Counted from the stretch's first letter, positions 18,179 to 30,239 are shown. The stretch is 64,000 nt of DNA from Saussurea involucrata (GCA_033807775.1 CM066312.1:24091696-24155695), one strand, 5' to 3'. Numbers and translations: made by a program. The notes: generated by a model not told the origin, from the letters alone.

Positions 18179-19147
18179 TGTTGATCCAAACCCTCAGTGA
18201 TTTGATAATGACTCTTTAAGAAACACTTAGTGAAAATTGTAAGTTAACAATATGTATTAGAGTTTCACTATCGCTGATAAGTACTATGTCTCTACAGTAC
18301 CGCTGATAAGAAACTCATGCTCTTTTGAATTATACATTCAGCGATAATGTTCATCAATAAAGCTCTGAGCCTGTTCAGTCTTGTTGATGATCGCTGACAA
18401 TCTTAGTTGTTTACTTATGATCCCTGAAGACAAGTTTTACGTCAACTATGTTCTACGTTGAAGCCAAAGATCAAGCCTAAGAACCAGCGACAAGTCTACT
18501 AATGAACTGATGCGTATATCAGCGAAGCCAAGATTTGTTCACTCAACGTGAAGTTACAAGTAGAAGACTTCAGCGAACGCTGAACTTTATCACTCGCTGA
18601 TAAAGATCTATTCAGCGAACGCTGGTCATGAAGTCTTCCTTTATAAGTTACTTTTGTCTTACCCCTTGCACGCCTCTGTACGATAATGTCAGAAAGGACA
18701 TCCCTTTTGTCCAGGATCGTACTACCAACTCTGATTCTACATTGTACATCATGCGGCTACTAAGGTTGTCTACAAAGGTTAAACCATGCAACCAATCAGA
18801 TACTGCCACGTGTAAAGTTGTACTGATATGCATTTAATGCATGCAGTATATAAGAAGAACCCTACTTCAGAAATGAAGTGCTCGGCCATCTTCTTCTCTC
18901 TACTACTTTGTGTTAGAATATTATTAGTAATATTCTTATCCCCTTTCTTTCTTAATTCGAGTGCAAGAAACTTAGTGTTTCTCATAACTTGTTTAGATTA
19001 GGTTTAATCCTTAATCTTGTTCCGCAACAAGTTGTAAATTGTTTGATAAATATGAATAAACAATTTAGAAAAGTAAAATCGTGTGTTTGTATTCAACACC
19101 CCCCCCCCCCCCTTCTACAAACTTGTATAACCCTTTCGGGACCAACA
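18179..19147 (+). repeat. 3' LTR of element B (969 bp)
   Basis: TGTTGATCC...GGGACCAACA, with a CACGTG and TATATAA set near 18805-18855 and a C run of 14 at 19099-19112. The sequence after it (19148 on) is the gag of D on the opposite strand, so B inserted into D. The left target duplication is outside the window. Confidence 0.9.
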
Positions 19148-20592
19148 TTTCTCAATATCAAAGTTCTTTTGACTTTGTCAAATTCCTTTTTCATTTTGTC
19201 CAGTTCAGATATCAAGTTCGGCATTTCTTCATTTTCAGAATATTCAGTTTTAGCATCATTATCAGATTCATCAGAAAAAGTAAGAGATTATACCTCGGAG
19301 TCCTGGTCTTCCTCATCAATGTTAGCCATCAAGCTATACGTTACTTCTATAAAGTGAGCTTCTTCATCATCTGAGGAGTCTACTAGCCAAATTTCCTCTT
19401 CAGCATTGATTGGCCTTCCAGTTTCCTTTGCCTTTGCTAGATGTGCTTTTCTTTGATAGTACTCAGAATTCTTCACCTTCTTATGTGTACATTCTCTAGC
19501 AAAGTGACCAGTCTTTCCGCAATTATAGAAATTCTTTTCATCTCTTTCCTTCCTCTCATCTTTTTCCTTTCTCTCTTCCTTATCATCATCTTTCTCCTCT
19601 TTTTCTTCTCTCCTTTTCTCAAACCTCTTATACTTATCAGCCTTGTTATATTCAGGTTTGCTCTTTGAGTAGAATTTCTTTCTACTAAACCTTTTCTGAA
19701 ATCTGTTAGTAAGCAAGTCTAACTTCTCCGCAAAATCAGAAATCTCATCTCCAGAACTCTCATTTCCTTCATCATCAGAACTCTTAATCATCTTGCTCAT
19801 GTCAAAAATCAGTGCCTTTGCCTTTACCCCCCCCCCCCCCCCCAACTTTTCTTGTGTTCATTCAATAAAGCTAAGGATTCTTCCACATTCTTGTTTTTAT
19901 CCTTTAGCTCTTTCACTTTGTCCTCATGTTGACTGAGGATACTATAGATGTCACTAAGCTTCTCATCGTCCATATCTCTTGAGTTGCACGGAGTAAGAAT
20001 CCCATTCAGGAAGGAGGTTCTTCACAAACTTATAGTTGATTTCTGACTCTGATTTATCAACACCATTCCTCCTCAGATCAATTAGAATGATGTTGTACCT
20101 GTTATAAGAATCCCTCAATGACTCACCCTCTTTAGCTTTGAAACCTTCGTAGGCATTTATGCTTTGATTTCTTTTGGTCCTCAAAGACTTTTGTGAACCT
20201 TCTAGTTGCCTTTCCAATTCATCCCATATTTCTTTCGCTGAATCTCGACTATCTACACGGTTGTAGATATCGTTGGGAATTGCCATAGTAAAATATGTCA
20301 ACGCTTGTTCATCAATTGCCACCAATTCCTTATCAGTTTCATTGAAATATCGATATTCCTTGAAAATTCTTCTCGGTGCTATGTAAGGAGTTGTGGTTGT
20401 GGCTGTAGCTGCAACAGGCTCAATCTCAATAAATGGTCTGTGAGGTCCATTGGTGATTGACTTCATGAGATCTCTGTTCTGATTGTTCAAGAATTGAATC
20501 ATCCTCTTTTTCCATTGAGGATATTCGTCGGTTTGGAGAACTGGAGGTTTCGATTTCGATCCCATGCTCATTAAATCTCTAGACATCTTCAA
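19148..20592 (-). pseudogene. Gag of element D (5' part, frameshifted)
   Basis: The ATG at 20592 opens a copia Gag with a PPVLQTDEYPQWKKRMIQFL start and a UBN2-like capsid region to about 19965, where a frameshift gives a stop. A C run of 17 at 19827-19843 (Gly codons on the minus strand) marks a second slip. The frame then holds an Asp/Ser acidic stretch, a Lys/Glu/Asp-rich stretch and a zinc knuckle in which the first Cys is replaced by Phe (FYNCGKTGHFAREC, near 19510-19530), then a stop at 19288. It is a dead copy. Gag would form the particle shell and bind RNA. Confidence 0.8.
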
Positions 20593-20744
20593 AAATTGCT
20601 AGATACTGGATCTTTCAGAGAATCAAACAGAAAGTTTATGAAATACTATTGAAAATACTTTGAAGAAAAAATTTCTTGAAAACTGGACACTTTTCAGAAC
20701 AAATAGACTTCTTTCACGCTTTTTGGATCAAACTAATACTGACA

Positions 20745-21250
20745 CTTTGCTTCTCGGAACAATAAGGTAAGTGAACCTTACAATTCGGATCAAACACAAA
20801 TCCGAAAACCGTACTTCCTGGATCTAACTAATACGAAAACTGATGCTATTCGGAACCAACGTAATCCGAATACCAAGCTTTTCGGAACCAACTGAACCGA
20901 ACAACGCACTTTCTGTATTCTACTGATCCGAAAACTATACTTTCCATAACAAACCCAATCCGAGAACCAAGCTTCTTGTAACAATCATGATCCGAGTACT
21001 ACGCTTCTCGTATCAAAGGAACACGAGTCCAGTTACTTTCCGTATCAATCTAATGCGGTAAGCAATACTTCCCGGATGAAGCAAATGCGGACAGTAAACT
21101 TTTCAGATCAAATGTAATCCGAATTCCACAAATTATCAACTCAACAAAATCCGAAAACCTCTGAGATGAGTGATCCGGGAACCACTTTGAATGATCTGGA
21201 AACCGCTTTGAATGATCCGAACAGCTCAAGAACTTCCGAAAACTTCGAAA
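20745..21250 (-). repeat. Hairpin array in the leader of D (TTCGGA/TCCGAA stems)
   Basis: About a dozen paired arms recur at roughly 30-35 base spacing between the primer site and gag. A clear example is TTCGGATC...ATCCGAAA near 20790-20815; later units use related arms (TTCGGAACC/ATCCGAAT, CTCGTATC/ACACGAG, CCGTATC/ATGCGG). Arms change in step, which keeps pairing. There is no ORF in 20593-21639. Confidence 0.6.
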
Positions 21251-21639
21251 ATCACAAAATCTTCCATAACTTTTTCAATTCTTTATCAATTTTGATGATT
21301 TTTCCACAGACAGATTCGAAATTTGATTACACACAGATTCTTAGTTAACAAAAACTTCTAATTCGTTCAATTAGATCAAGTTTCGATCCAAAACAGTAAC
21401 TTGACTATTTTCGAACAAAACCTTCAAGAATCTTAAAATTCATGAATTCTAGACAGAATTAGGTTACGATTCATGAATTAAAGATGATCAGAAGTAAAAA
21501 TCGAGCACAATGATCCTAAATTCTAACCCAAAATGTCCAAAATCAGAAAATTCGAAATTTTCCAATGAAACAGTGTTCGTGTTCGTGTTCTTCAAAAAAT
21601 CTTCAAAAAATTGTATAATCTGCTTGAATTCCGTGTATA

Positions 21640-21651
21640 ACTCTGATACCA
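21640..21651 (-). other. Primer-binding site of D
   Basis: The minus strand reads TGGTATCAGAGT two bases after the LTR, complementary to initiator Met-tRNA except the last base. Confidence 0.8.
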
Positions 21652-21653
21652 AA

Positions 21654-21876
21654 TGTTGTTCCCTCAAATCTAGCAAATGTAGTCACAAAGTAGAGAGAAT
21701 CTAGAGAGTGAATTTGTCATTCATGTATTAAGTGTGAAAGTACAAATGACACAAAAGCTTATGAATTGATACAAAGAGACTTCCTTATATAGTAGGACAT
21801 GACAAGTTCATGCCTCATACTTGGAAGATACAGTTTAGATTAATAATGTCTTGATAGCTACAATAATGCTCTAACA
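21654..21876 (-). repeat. 5' LTR of D (223 bp)
   Basis: The minus strand starts TGTTAGAGCATT and ends GGGAACAACA, with TATATAAGG near 21785-21795 as TATA box. The flanking DNA from 21877 belongs to the leader of E. Confidence 0.8.
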
Positions 21877-22210
21877 ATACTGTTCACTCCAGATTCAAAT
21901 TTCTTCATTTCATGGACAATTGGATTGAAATTTAATTCCACAGCCTGCGATTCATCTTCCTGGACACTGTTAATTCAGTAAATTTCACCTAATTTGGTCC
22001 AGATTAGAAGAATTTGAAGAGTGTGTGAAATTTTTGTTCGAAAAGTTCCAACTCACTGTGTTCAGATCGAAACTTGTTATTTTGGAGAAACTAGACTTTT
22101 GTGCAAACTACAAAAGTTTTGCGAAATTGTTTTTCGAACCAATCTGTGAAATTTCATTGAATTTGATCAAGAATTGAAAAGGTTTTGGCCAAAATTGTGA
22201 TTTTTGGATA
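21877..22210 (+). other. Leader of E, proximal part
   Basis: AT-rich, without an ORF, promoter motif or recognisable RNA gene. Its base composition and position resemble the primer-site-proximal leader of D. Confidence 0.5.
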
Positions 22211-22640
22211 AGTTTTCGCATGATCTGAAGTTTTTGAATGATTCATAGGTTTTCGCATCATTCATACTAGTTTTCGCATCAAGAGTCTGAGGGAACTACA
22301 GGTTTTCGCATTGCTTTGCATACGAAAAGTTAGATTTTCGTATTGGTCATCGTACGAAAAGTGGAGTTTTCGCATTGGTAAGTTGCGAAAAGTGAAGTTT
22401 TCGCATTGGACATAGTTCAAAAAGTATTGTTTTCGTATCAGTCAAGTGCGTAAAGTTTGGTTTTCGCATCACGTGGGATACGAGAAGTAAAGTTTTCGTA
22501 TCAAGGAGCGTGCGAAAAGTTAGTTTTCGGTTCAAGGTGTATGCGAAAAATTGGTTTTCGTATCAAGTTGGGTGCGAAAAGTTTGTAAAGCTTAGTTGGG
22601 TGTGAAAAGTTTCTGAGAATTAGTGTGTTGCGAAAGGTTT
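22211..22640 (+). repeat. Hairpin array in the leader of E (TTTTCGCA/TGCGAAAA stems)
   Basis: About ten units follow the pattern TTTTCGCA(T), 9-14 other bases, T(G/A)CGAAAA, then a short spacer. Good examples lie at 22334-22360, 22366-22392 and 22450-22475. Some arms vary (TTTTCGTA with TACGAAAA), again keeping complementarity. Short ORFs on either strand here are by-products of the repeat. Confidence 0.7.
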
Positions 22641-22769
22641 TGAGAAACTAAGGAATTTTTCAAGTGACTTGAGAAAACTTTTTCTGAAAAGTTTTCAAAG
22701 TGTATTTCTTACACTTTTCTGTCTGACTTTCTGGAGATCTATTTTCTAGTGAGTAGTATTCTTGTCAAG

Positions 22770-24287
22770 ATGCCTACTACTGATGCAGGAGGAAAGTATA
22801 TTACTCAAGAAGAGATACGGCAATTTGTACATGCCTGAAATTCAAACTATCGAAGCAGAACAAGAAAATCTAAAAGTTGAGAATACTGCATTGAGAGAGA
22901 AGATTTATGGTCTTGAAGGGGAAATACAAGAGTTGAAAGAAGTTCGAGCTGAAAAAATTAAAGTTGCCAAGAAACTTAATTTTGACAACACTTATTTTCA
23001 AAACAGAAAGAATTGTTTAGAAAAGACTTTTGAAGCTGAAAGAAATTCTTTTAAAGAAAAGTCTTTTGAATTTTCAAGAAAAATATTTGTCTTGGAAATT
23101 GAAAACACTGATTTGAAAAGAAAATTTTCTGTTTTTTAATATAAGTCTTCAAAAGAAAAAGAAGAGCTTGAAAATATTTGTGCTCAAAAGTTATCAACTT
23201 TTTCTAGAAAATCTCTTGAAGAAACGAAAGATATTGAGCTAAAATGCATAAAACTTTCAAAACAAGTCTCCGACTTTCAAAAAGTTTTATTTCTTGAAAA
23301 AGAAAAGCTCAAAAAAGAAAGAGTTGAATTTGATGTTGAACGAAAATCTTTTGAGATTAAAAGTGCTGAGCTTTCCGTAAAAATCTCTGACTTAGAAAAT
23401 ATTTTGGAGAAAGAAAGAAAAGATTTTGCGGAAAAGAAAGATCTTTTTGAGAAAGAAAATAAAAATCTTAAAAAGAAAAATATGGAGATTTTCAAAGAGA
23501 TAACTGATAAATGAAAATTTTTGGAAAAAGATTTTGAGACTGAACGAAAATATTTTGAAGATGAGATTCTCAAGCTCACAAGAAAGTTATCTGGTTTATC
23601 AACAGATATTATGAAAGATTAAAAGATAAAATATGATCTTCAAAAGAAATATGATCTAATTTTTAAGGAGAAATATGTTTTAATCAATACAGTTAAAGAA
23701 CTTGAAGACATCATTTTTAAAGTTGATGTTTCAAAACAAGTCAGTCCTGACACGATTGTTCAGACTCCACTTGTGAACTCAACTGATTCTGAATGTTCAT
23801 TTAAAACGGCTTCAAGTTCAAATTTTGAAGACATTTTTACAAAAAGATTTAACAGATCATATGAGTTCTCAAAGGATCAGATTCGTTCTTCTAATCTCTT
23901 CTATAATCCTCTGTTTGACAAATCAGATGATAATTCAAATGTGCCTAAAGTTAATACTTCTTCCAAGCCTAAAAAGACTCAAGTCTTCAAGAAGGTAAAA
24001 ATGGAATGGAGAGTGAAAGGCACAACGCCTTCAAAAGAAGTTCCAAAATCATCTGCTTCCACACCAAATGCAAAGAGGAACAATGCTCCTAAAGGTAAGT
24101 CTTCTGTTAAACCTAATCCTGTTTACTCTACAAATCATCTGATTAGGTTGGCACACAAGCAAATTTGTTGTTCTTACTGTGGATCAAATGATTTTGTACA
24201 TAAAGATTATGTTTCTTATTCGTACGGTACTTACAGAATTTCTTCAAAGAGAACTGCACCTAATAAACCAGGACCCAAGTTCCGTTA
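22770..24287 (+). pseudogene. Gag remnant of E
   Basis: A plausible ATG at 22770 (MPTTDAGG) is followed by a frameshift, then a long Lys/Glu-rich coiled-coil region (about 22830-23700) with several stops, then a Ser-rich region and a damaged zinc knuckle near 24163-24210 (CSYCGSNDFVHKDY, last Cys lost). It ends GPKFR and a stop at 24286. Low-complexity helical sequence makes the exact limits uncertain. It resembles the C-terminal half of copia Gag in this lineage. Confidence 0.6.
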
Positions 24288-26615
24288 GGTACCAAAATCT
24301 ACTTAATCTGTTTTGCAGGTTCATCATGTGTAGTGTTGATTGTTAGATGTATACCACACACATGACTGAAAAACAGAAGAGAAGATGTGCAGATTTTTTA
24401 AGAAGAGTACATGTGCTTTCAAGGGGGAGTTTAAGAGATATTGGCTTCTGAATACTTCAGTTCAGAACCCGTACTTCAACGGCTATGACCTCCAAACATA
24501 TCAGTTTAGGACTCATACTTCAAAGAGATTTAGACTTCTGAGTAATTCAGCTCAGGACTTGTACTTCAGAGTTTTTGACTTATGATCATATCAGATCAGG
24601 ATTCGGTCTTTAATGACTATGATTTCTGAATTTACTTTCAATCCTGGGAATTCATAACTCATTTTCATGATTAAGGATATTTTGATTCAAGTCTTGTTAT
24701 TTGTGCAGATTTTGTTCAAGATAAAGATTTTTTGCACATGTTAAGGGGGAGCTTATATGTTTTTTTAAATCATTCTATCATGATTTGAGGGGGAGCTCAA
24801 GCATTTCTGACTGTAAGTATCTTCTGATCTTCATCTCAGATTGTTTTAAAGAAGAACGACTTTCGAACATGAAAAATATTTTGCTAAATGTTCAAACCAC
24901 TTCTCTATTCTCAATCAAATTTTATGAATTTAGAAGTGTGATTTTAAATATTTTTCATGGAGATCTCGGATTATTATAATATCATTTCTAACCGTGTGTT
25001 TCTAAAGATTAATACTTGTGTATTATCTTTTCTATATACTTTCATGTATTCATACACATCGGTTCAGCTTCATATTGACTTTGTTATTACCATATCTCAA
25101 ACCGAAACAATTTTTCGATGGTAATACTCCCGTTTGTATTTCAAATTTGTTGAGCATCATATTCATTTCAGCGTGAGAACTTAAACGTTTCATTCAAAGA
25201 TTGTTTATATTTTCTCATATAAACAAATTTCAATTCTTTGATACCCTATCCTTTTATGATCATCATTTATGATATTTGATCTGATTGATACATTGTCAGA
25301 TTCTCAAACAAGTCTTTCGAATTCATTTCATTCTATCAATATTCTTGTTGTGAGAATTCTTCAAAGTTCAAATGCTCAAATATTTCATGATATTATTGAG
25401 GAGCATACATTCTGATGACAATGTCACTCAAATGCTGAGATTTATTTGTTCAAGCTAAACTGTTGAACAACGCAAATTTTTAGGACAAAATTTCATAGGA
25501 TCGGTGTGTGAGCATAAAGAACTTTTATGGATTCACGTTAACCAGTGTTTCCTACCCAGGAAGTTGTCCTTGAGTGATTGAGGGGTGAGGGGCCTACATC
25601 AAAGAGTGGGGGAGATAACTCATCCGATTGAGTAATCTCATTGTGATGGGGTAAAATGTAAATGAGAGTTTGGGTAGAAGTGAGCGGATTAAAAACAGAA
25701 AGAGTGTGTGAGAACAGAGTTAAAACAATAAGAGAACTCTGCACCAACCATTTTCTGAGCCGGGAGGCCACATTACTGATTGGTTCACATTCTTTGGTGA
25801 CCATCATTGAAACAGGCAGTTAGCCCATGCCAACTCTTGCTTTAACCCCACCAGCTACTCATTTCTTTCTCAACAAAGAAATGTTTCAATTTTTCTTGGG
25901 GACGCAGCATATAATCTATCTAATCTTCACTCGGAAGATTTGGATATTGAAAAAGAAGGAAGTTTTCCCCACCTTCGCACTTCGATCATGCACATTGATT
26001 CCGTGGAAAACTTGTTGCTATCTCAACAGTTTACACAATTTGAGCCTATAATATTCAAGCATAAGTTGCTTCAATCATTTCTACACATGCACGTACACAC
26101 AAGAAATATGTTTTCTTTTCATAACATTCATAAAAATTCCTTAGTGTTTTTCAATGATTGAATGGAAGCCCTGGAGGAGTGAACATCAAAAAACTCCTTT
26201 CCAAAGTACATTTGTTGTACTAAGTGGCTCCATGCTACTTACAGGTATATTAACTGATCCATACGTTGTTTCAGGGTTACCACATTTATTCTATCTGAAT
26301 TTGAAAAGATTCGGATAAATATCTTTTGGAATTGACGGTTATTCATATCAAAAGGAGGAGAATGTTAGTGGTGAACAAAGATAGTGCTAAAGTTGATAAA
26401 AGTGTTGATGATCATGATGCTCACAATCATCAAAAAGGGGGAGAAATAATATACAGAAGCAAAGGGAAGGTTTGTCAATGAAAGATTAAGGGGGAGAAAT
26501 GATTTGTCAGAGTCAAGAAAATGTTCTGAGATGATTCGAGAAAGTTCGTTGTTCAAAGACAATTCAAAGTCAAAGTGATGAAGATACAAAATTCAAGAAA
26601 TCAATCATCATTTAA
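24288..26615 (+). other. Non-coding 3' region of E with repeated polypurine-like motifs
   Basis: No pol homology and no convincing ORF. It contains at least six AAGGGGGAG-type blocks (24421, 24743, 24787, 25606, 26434, 26487). The part 24960-26340 matches nothing I recognise; it has no repeats or hairpins that I could identify with confidence. Confidence 0.5.
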
Positions 26616-26930
26616 AGTTTTCGCATCAAAGTTCAAGAAATAAATCAAAGTTTTCGCATTGCAAAGGATACGAAAAGTTAGTTTTCGCATGACTAAGGAT
26701 ATGAAAAGTTAGTTTTCGCATGAAGAAGGATACGAAAAGTAAGGTTTTCGCATTAAATTGGTTGCGAAAAGAATTGTTTTCGCATAGAGTTAGTTGCGAA
26801 TGGTTTTCACATGGAGTTGATTGCGAGAAGTGGAGTTTTCGCAAGGTTCAGTCTGCGAAAAGTTTCTTCACTCATCTAGTTAGTTGCGAAAAGTTTCTAT
26901 GAAGCCCAGTTAGTTGCGAAAAGTGTAAAG
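26616..26930 (+). repeat. Second hairpin array of E, before the 3' LTR
   Basis: Eight or nine units of TTTTCGCAT ... TGCGAAAA or TACGAAAA with about 30-35 base period, the same stem as in the leader of this element. The last units have lost one arm. Confidence 0.7.
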
Positions 26931-27135
26931 CTGCGATGATCTGAATTTCATGTTCAAGACTTGAAGTTAATCTGGTGAAGTTTTATTCAAGAAGATTGAC
27001 TTTACAAAGAATGTTTTATGTTTGAAGATGGTCAGAGCTTCAATGTTTAAAGTGGTCAAGGTCAAAGTTTTGAAGATCAAGAGCCGAAGACTGCTGCTAT
27101 ATTTTTTGTTAAATCTTGAATCCAATGGGGGAGAA

Positions 27136-27403
27136 TGTTAGAGCATTATATTGTATTCAAGATTTACTGTAAAGTCAATGTCATGTAAAGTCAATGTTGT
27201 GTTCTTTGGCCTTTATGCCTTGCAACCGTATAGGTATAAATAGGCTTGTTAAGGCTTTGTTTAGAGTAACTAGTGTGTAACTCTTGTAAGCTTGTAAGAA
27301 ACATTCCATCTATTGTACTTTTGAGATCTATGAATGATATATGACTTTCTCTCTCTAGATTGTGTTTACTTTGCTTATTCTCTCACTAGATTGGGAACTA
27401 ACA
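27136..27403 (+). repeat. 3' LTR of E (268 bp) with preceding polypurine tract
   Basis: The tract TGGGGGAGAA (27126-27135) precedes TGTTAGAGCATT; the LTR ends GGGAACTAACA. A TATAAATAGG box lies near 27232-27241. The pol of F continues at 27404. Confidence 0.85.
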
Positions 27404-29291
27404 TCAACAAGCACAACGGTCAACGGATGTAATTCCTAAATCTTCTACACCCGAAGGTGTCCCTGAACCAGTCATTTCGCAACCTGATCCAGTTTCAGAA
27501 AACACAGCTGCTGAAGATTCTACATCTGATTTACAATTACCTGAGGATGAGTAACCGGCACCTGCTACAATTATTCCACAAGATTCAACAATAGGAATAC
27601 CTGCAATAACAGACGAACATGATGAGTCTAACACTCAGATGGAAATTCAAACTCTCGCGAGCACTCACAAGTGGACGAGAGCACATCCTCCGGCCAATAT
27701 AATTGGTGATGCCAAAGACGAAGTTAAAAACAAGATCTGCGACAACGAATGAATGCTTATATGTGAATTTTCTGAGTTTCATTGAACCCAAGAAAGCATC
27801 AGAGGCATTACAAGATCCAGATTGGATAAACGCTATGCAAGACGAGCTTCTTGAGTTCAAACGAAATGAGGTGTGGCGTTTAGTGAAGAGACCTAAGGAT
27901 AAAACGATTATCGGAACCAAATGAGTCTTTAGGAATAAGAAAGATGAAACTGGGATAATTGTTAGAAATAAAGCAAGACTGGTCGCCAAAGGTTATAATC
28001 AACAAGAAGGAATCGATTATGATGAAACCTACATGCCAGTAGCTCGGATTGTAGTTATCCGCATCTTTTTGGCTTATGTGGCTCACAAAAATTTGAAGGT
28101 ATTCCAAATGGACGTCAAGTCAGCATTTCTCAACGGGGTAATACATGAAGAAGTCTATGTAAGTCAGCCGGAATGCTTTGTCGATCCGAAGCATCCTGAT
28201 CATGTCTATGTCTTGGATAAGGCACTCTACGGCTTAAAGCAAGCACCCAGGGCATGGTATGAAACTCTAACAACTTATCTTACTGAGTTTGGCTTCACAA
28301 AAGCTACTATCGACACAACTCTTTTCCTTAGAAAACAAGGTGCAGATTTAATACTAGTACAAATATATGTTAACGATATTATATTTGGGTCTACTAATAC
28401 ATAAATGTTTGTTGATTTTGAAAACACCATGAAAGTAGATTTCAAATGAGCATGATGGGGAATTAAATTTTTTCCTTGGTTTACAAGTCAAACAATCACC
28501 GGATGGAATTTTTATAAATCAATCAAAATATATAACTGATATGTTAAAGAAATTTGATTTGACATCAAACTCCACCATGAAAACACCGATGGCTACTGGT
28601 AGACTTTTGGATGCCAATTTATCTCGTAAATGGGTAGATCAAAAGACCTATCGTAGTATGATTGGTTCTTTATTATATATAACTGCTAGCAGACCCGATA
28701 TAATGTTTGCAACATCATTTTGTGCTAGATTTCAAGCCAATCCAAAAGAATCTCACCTTATAGCGGTTAAGTGGATCCTTCGGTATCTCAAAGGCACAAA
28801 GAATTTGGGCCTTTGGTATCCAAAGGATTCGGGTTTTGAACTAACATGCTGCTAATAGACTTGACCAGAAACGCACTTCGACCGCATGTCAATTCTTAGG
28901 GGACAAGCTAGTCAGTTGGTCTTCAAAGAAGCAAAACTGTGTGTCAACTTCTACTGCTGAGGCATAATACGTTGTTGCGGCTAGCTGTTGTTTACAAGTA
29001 CTCTGGATGAAGACACAAGTTCGGGAATATGGCTACAAGATGAACAAGATTCCGATCTGTTGTGATTCCAAAAGTGCGATTGCAATTACGGAAAATCCGG
29101 TTCAACACTTTAAAACCAAACACATAGACGTCAGGTATCATTTCATTAAAGATCATGTGGAAAAGGGAACCATTGAGATGCATTTTGTGCCAACAGAACT
29201 TGAACTTGCTGATCTTTTTACAAAACCTTTAGATGAGAAAAGGTTTAATTTTCTAATCAGCAAGCTTGGTATGTTGAACACATCTGCATAA
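27404..29291 (+). pseudogene. Pol of F: integrase-RT linker, RT and RNase H (broken)
   Basis: It starts in the Ser/Pro linker before RT. RT motifs are clear (ARLVAKGYNQQEG, QMDVKSAFLNG, ALYGLKQAPRAWY). The catalytic YVDD reads YVND at 28366-28377, which would abolish polymerisation. There is a stop in place of Trp at 27922, a stop at 28402, then frameshifts before MLKKFDL (28541) and before the RNase H end (29007-29291, ADLFTKPLDEKRFNFLISKLGML). It is a dead copy. Confidence 0.88.
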
Positions 29292-29667
29292 CAATATTTC
29301 TCCTGATCACATTGAGGGGGAGTGTGTGTGTGTGTGTGTGTTTGTCTATTTATATTGTCTTTTTGAGGGGGAGTATATATTTTTCTAAGAGTGATACATA
29401 TAACAATTCAGGACTCATGCTCAATGAGTACCAAGATTTCTTTGTAATTGCAGTTATATCTAAAGTTGAAATTCTTCCAGTCTATGCATTCTTCAAGGGG
29501 GATTAAGAATCGTCAAGTCTGTAAGTGTGTTCTAATTTTTCCATTGGCACATATGTTGAAAATGTTTTCAAAAATGGGTTTGTGCTTAAAATGTTTTAAA
29601 CTGATGTGAGATTTTTCAGTGTTAGAAATTTTTCGAAAAAGGTTGAAAGTTTTTGGAAAAATGGCTA
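29292..29667 (+). other. Post-pol region of F with polypurine-like motifs and a GT microsatellite
   Basis: GAGGGGGAG occurs at about 29314-29322 and 29365-29373 and AAGGGGGAT at 29495-29503. A (GT)n run of about 20 bases lies at 29322-29341. No ORF. Confidence 0.6.
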
Positions 29668-30080
29668 AGTTTTCGCAACCCTTTGGTTAAGAAAACTTTA
29701 GTTTTCGCAACTAGTTAGTTACGAAACTTTGTTTTCGCAACAAGTTGGTTACGAAAACCTTAGTTTTCGCAAACCATTGGTTATGAAAGCATTAGTTTTC
29801 GCAAACCATTGGTTACGAAAACTTTGGTTTTCGCATACCGTTGTTTGCGAAAACTCTTGTTTTCGCAACCCGTTGCTTGCGAAAACTTTAGTTTTCGTAT
29901 GTTGTTGCTTGCGAAAACATTGTTTTCATACTCAGTTGCTTGCAAAAAGTTTCCTTTCTGATCTATCTTGGTTACGAAAACTTTTCTCCTTGAAAGTTTT
30001 CGCAAATCGCTTCTTGCGAAAACTTTGATGAACAATACTTTTCATTCTTTCAAGATAAGTTTTTTCAGTTGTTTGCGAAT
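29668..30080 (+). repeat. Hairpin array of F after pol
   Basis: The best formed array in the window: ten or so units of GTTTTCGCAA(CC) ... (GG)TTACGAAAAC or TTGCGAAAAC, period 34-35 bases, from about 29670 to 30025. Stems reach ten base pairs with loops of eight to twelve. Confidence 0.75.
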
Positions 30081-30106
30081 AGTGGGGTGGTCCTCTCAAC
30101 TCGTGC

Positions 30107-30136
30107 CACGTGTCAATTTTTTCTCGAGTATAAATA
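30107..30136 (+). promoter_or_regulatory. Internal promoter candidate for the extra gene of F
   Basis: G-box CACGTG (30107-30112) and TATAAATA (30129-30136) lie directly after the hairpin array and about 100 bases before the 5'-UTR donor. The arrangement parallels C and I although the surrounding sequence differs. Confidence 0.5.
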
Positions 30137-30239
30137 GGTTCTTTCAAAAACGTCAGTTCCTACTTTCAACTTGCAACTGTTCATCTTCATTGTGCACCCA
30201 ACTTCTGTTCGATCATTTCACTTCGAAAAATCACATCAG

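Larger units (their letters stand above)
19148..21876 (-). mobile_element. Element D: 5' end of a short-LTR copia element
   Basis: Read on the minus strand: a 223-bp LTR (21876-21654), a tRNA-iMet primer site, a long structured leader of about 1 kb, and gag, which is cut off at 19148 by the LTR of B. Pol and the 3' LTR must lie left of the window. The LTR is related to those of E and F (TGTTAGAGCATT start, ACAACA/TAACA end), a family distinct from the 960-bp LTR family. Confidence 0.85.
21877..27403 (+). mobile_element. Element E: pol-deleted, gag-only short-LTR copia element
   Basis: Its 5' LTR lies left of D, outside the window. Visible parts are leader, hairpin array, a degenerate gag, about 2.3 kb of non-coding 3' region with repeated polypurine-like motifs, a second hairpin array, a polypurine tract and a 268-bp 3' LTR. 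Protease, integrase, RT and RNase H are entirely missing between 24288 and 27135, so it could only have moved with proteins from another copy, or it was deleted after insertion. It sits in the pol of F. Confidence 0.75.

Noticed and set aside
25500..26160. A host gene fragment in E (frames such as 25827-26161)
   Set aside because: Short frames with no splice structure or recognisable domain; I leave it as unknown non-coding sequence.
27404..27640. A host protein upstream of the F pol
   Set aside because: The Ser/Pro/Glu-rich frame leads directly into the RT of F and equals the integrase-RT linker of copia elements.
29729..30028. Open frames of 60-100 codons on both strands in the hairpin arrays (also 22347-22535, 26626-26902, 30607-31042), rich in LRKL and FSQ words
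   Set aside because: They follow the TTTTCGCA/TGCGAAAA repeat on both strands at once and have no homologue or start context; they are by-products of the repeat.
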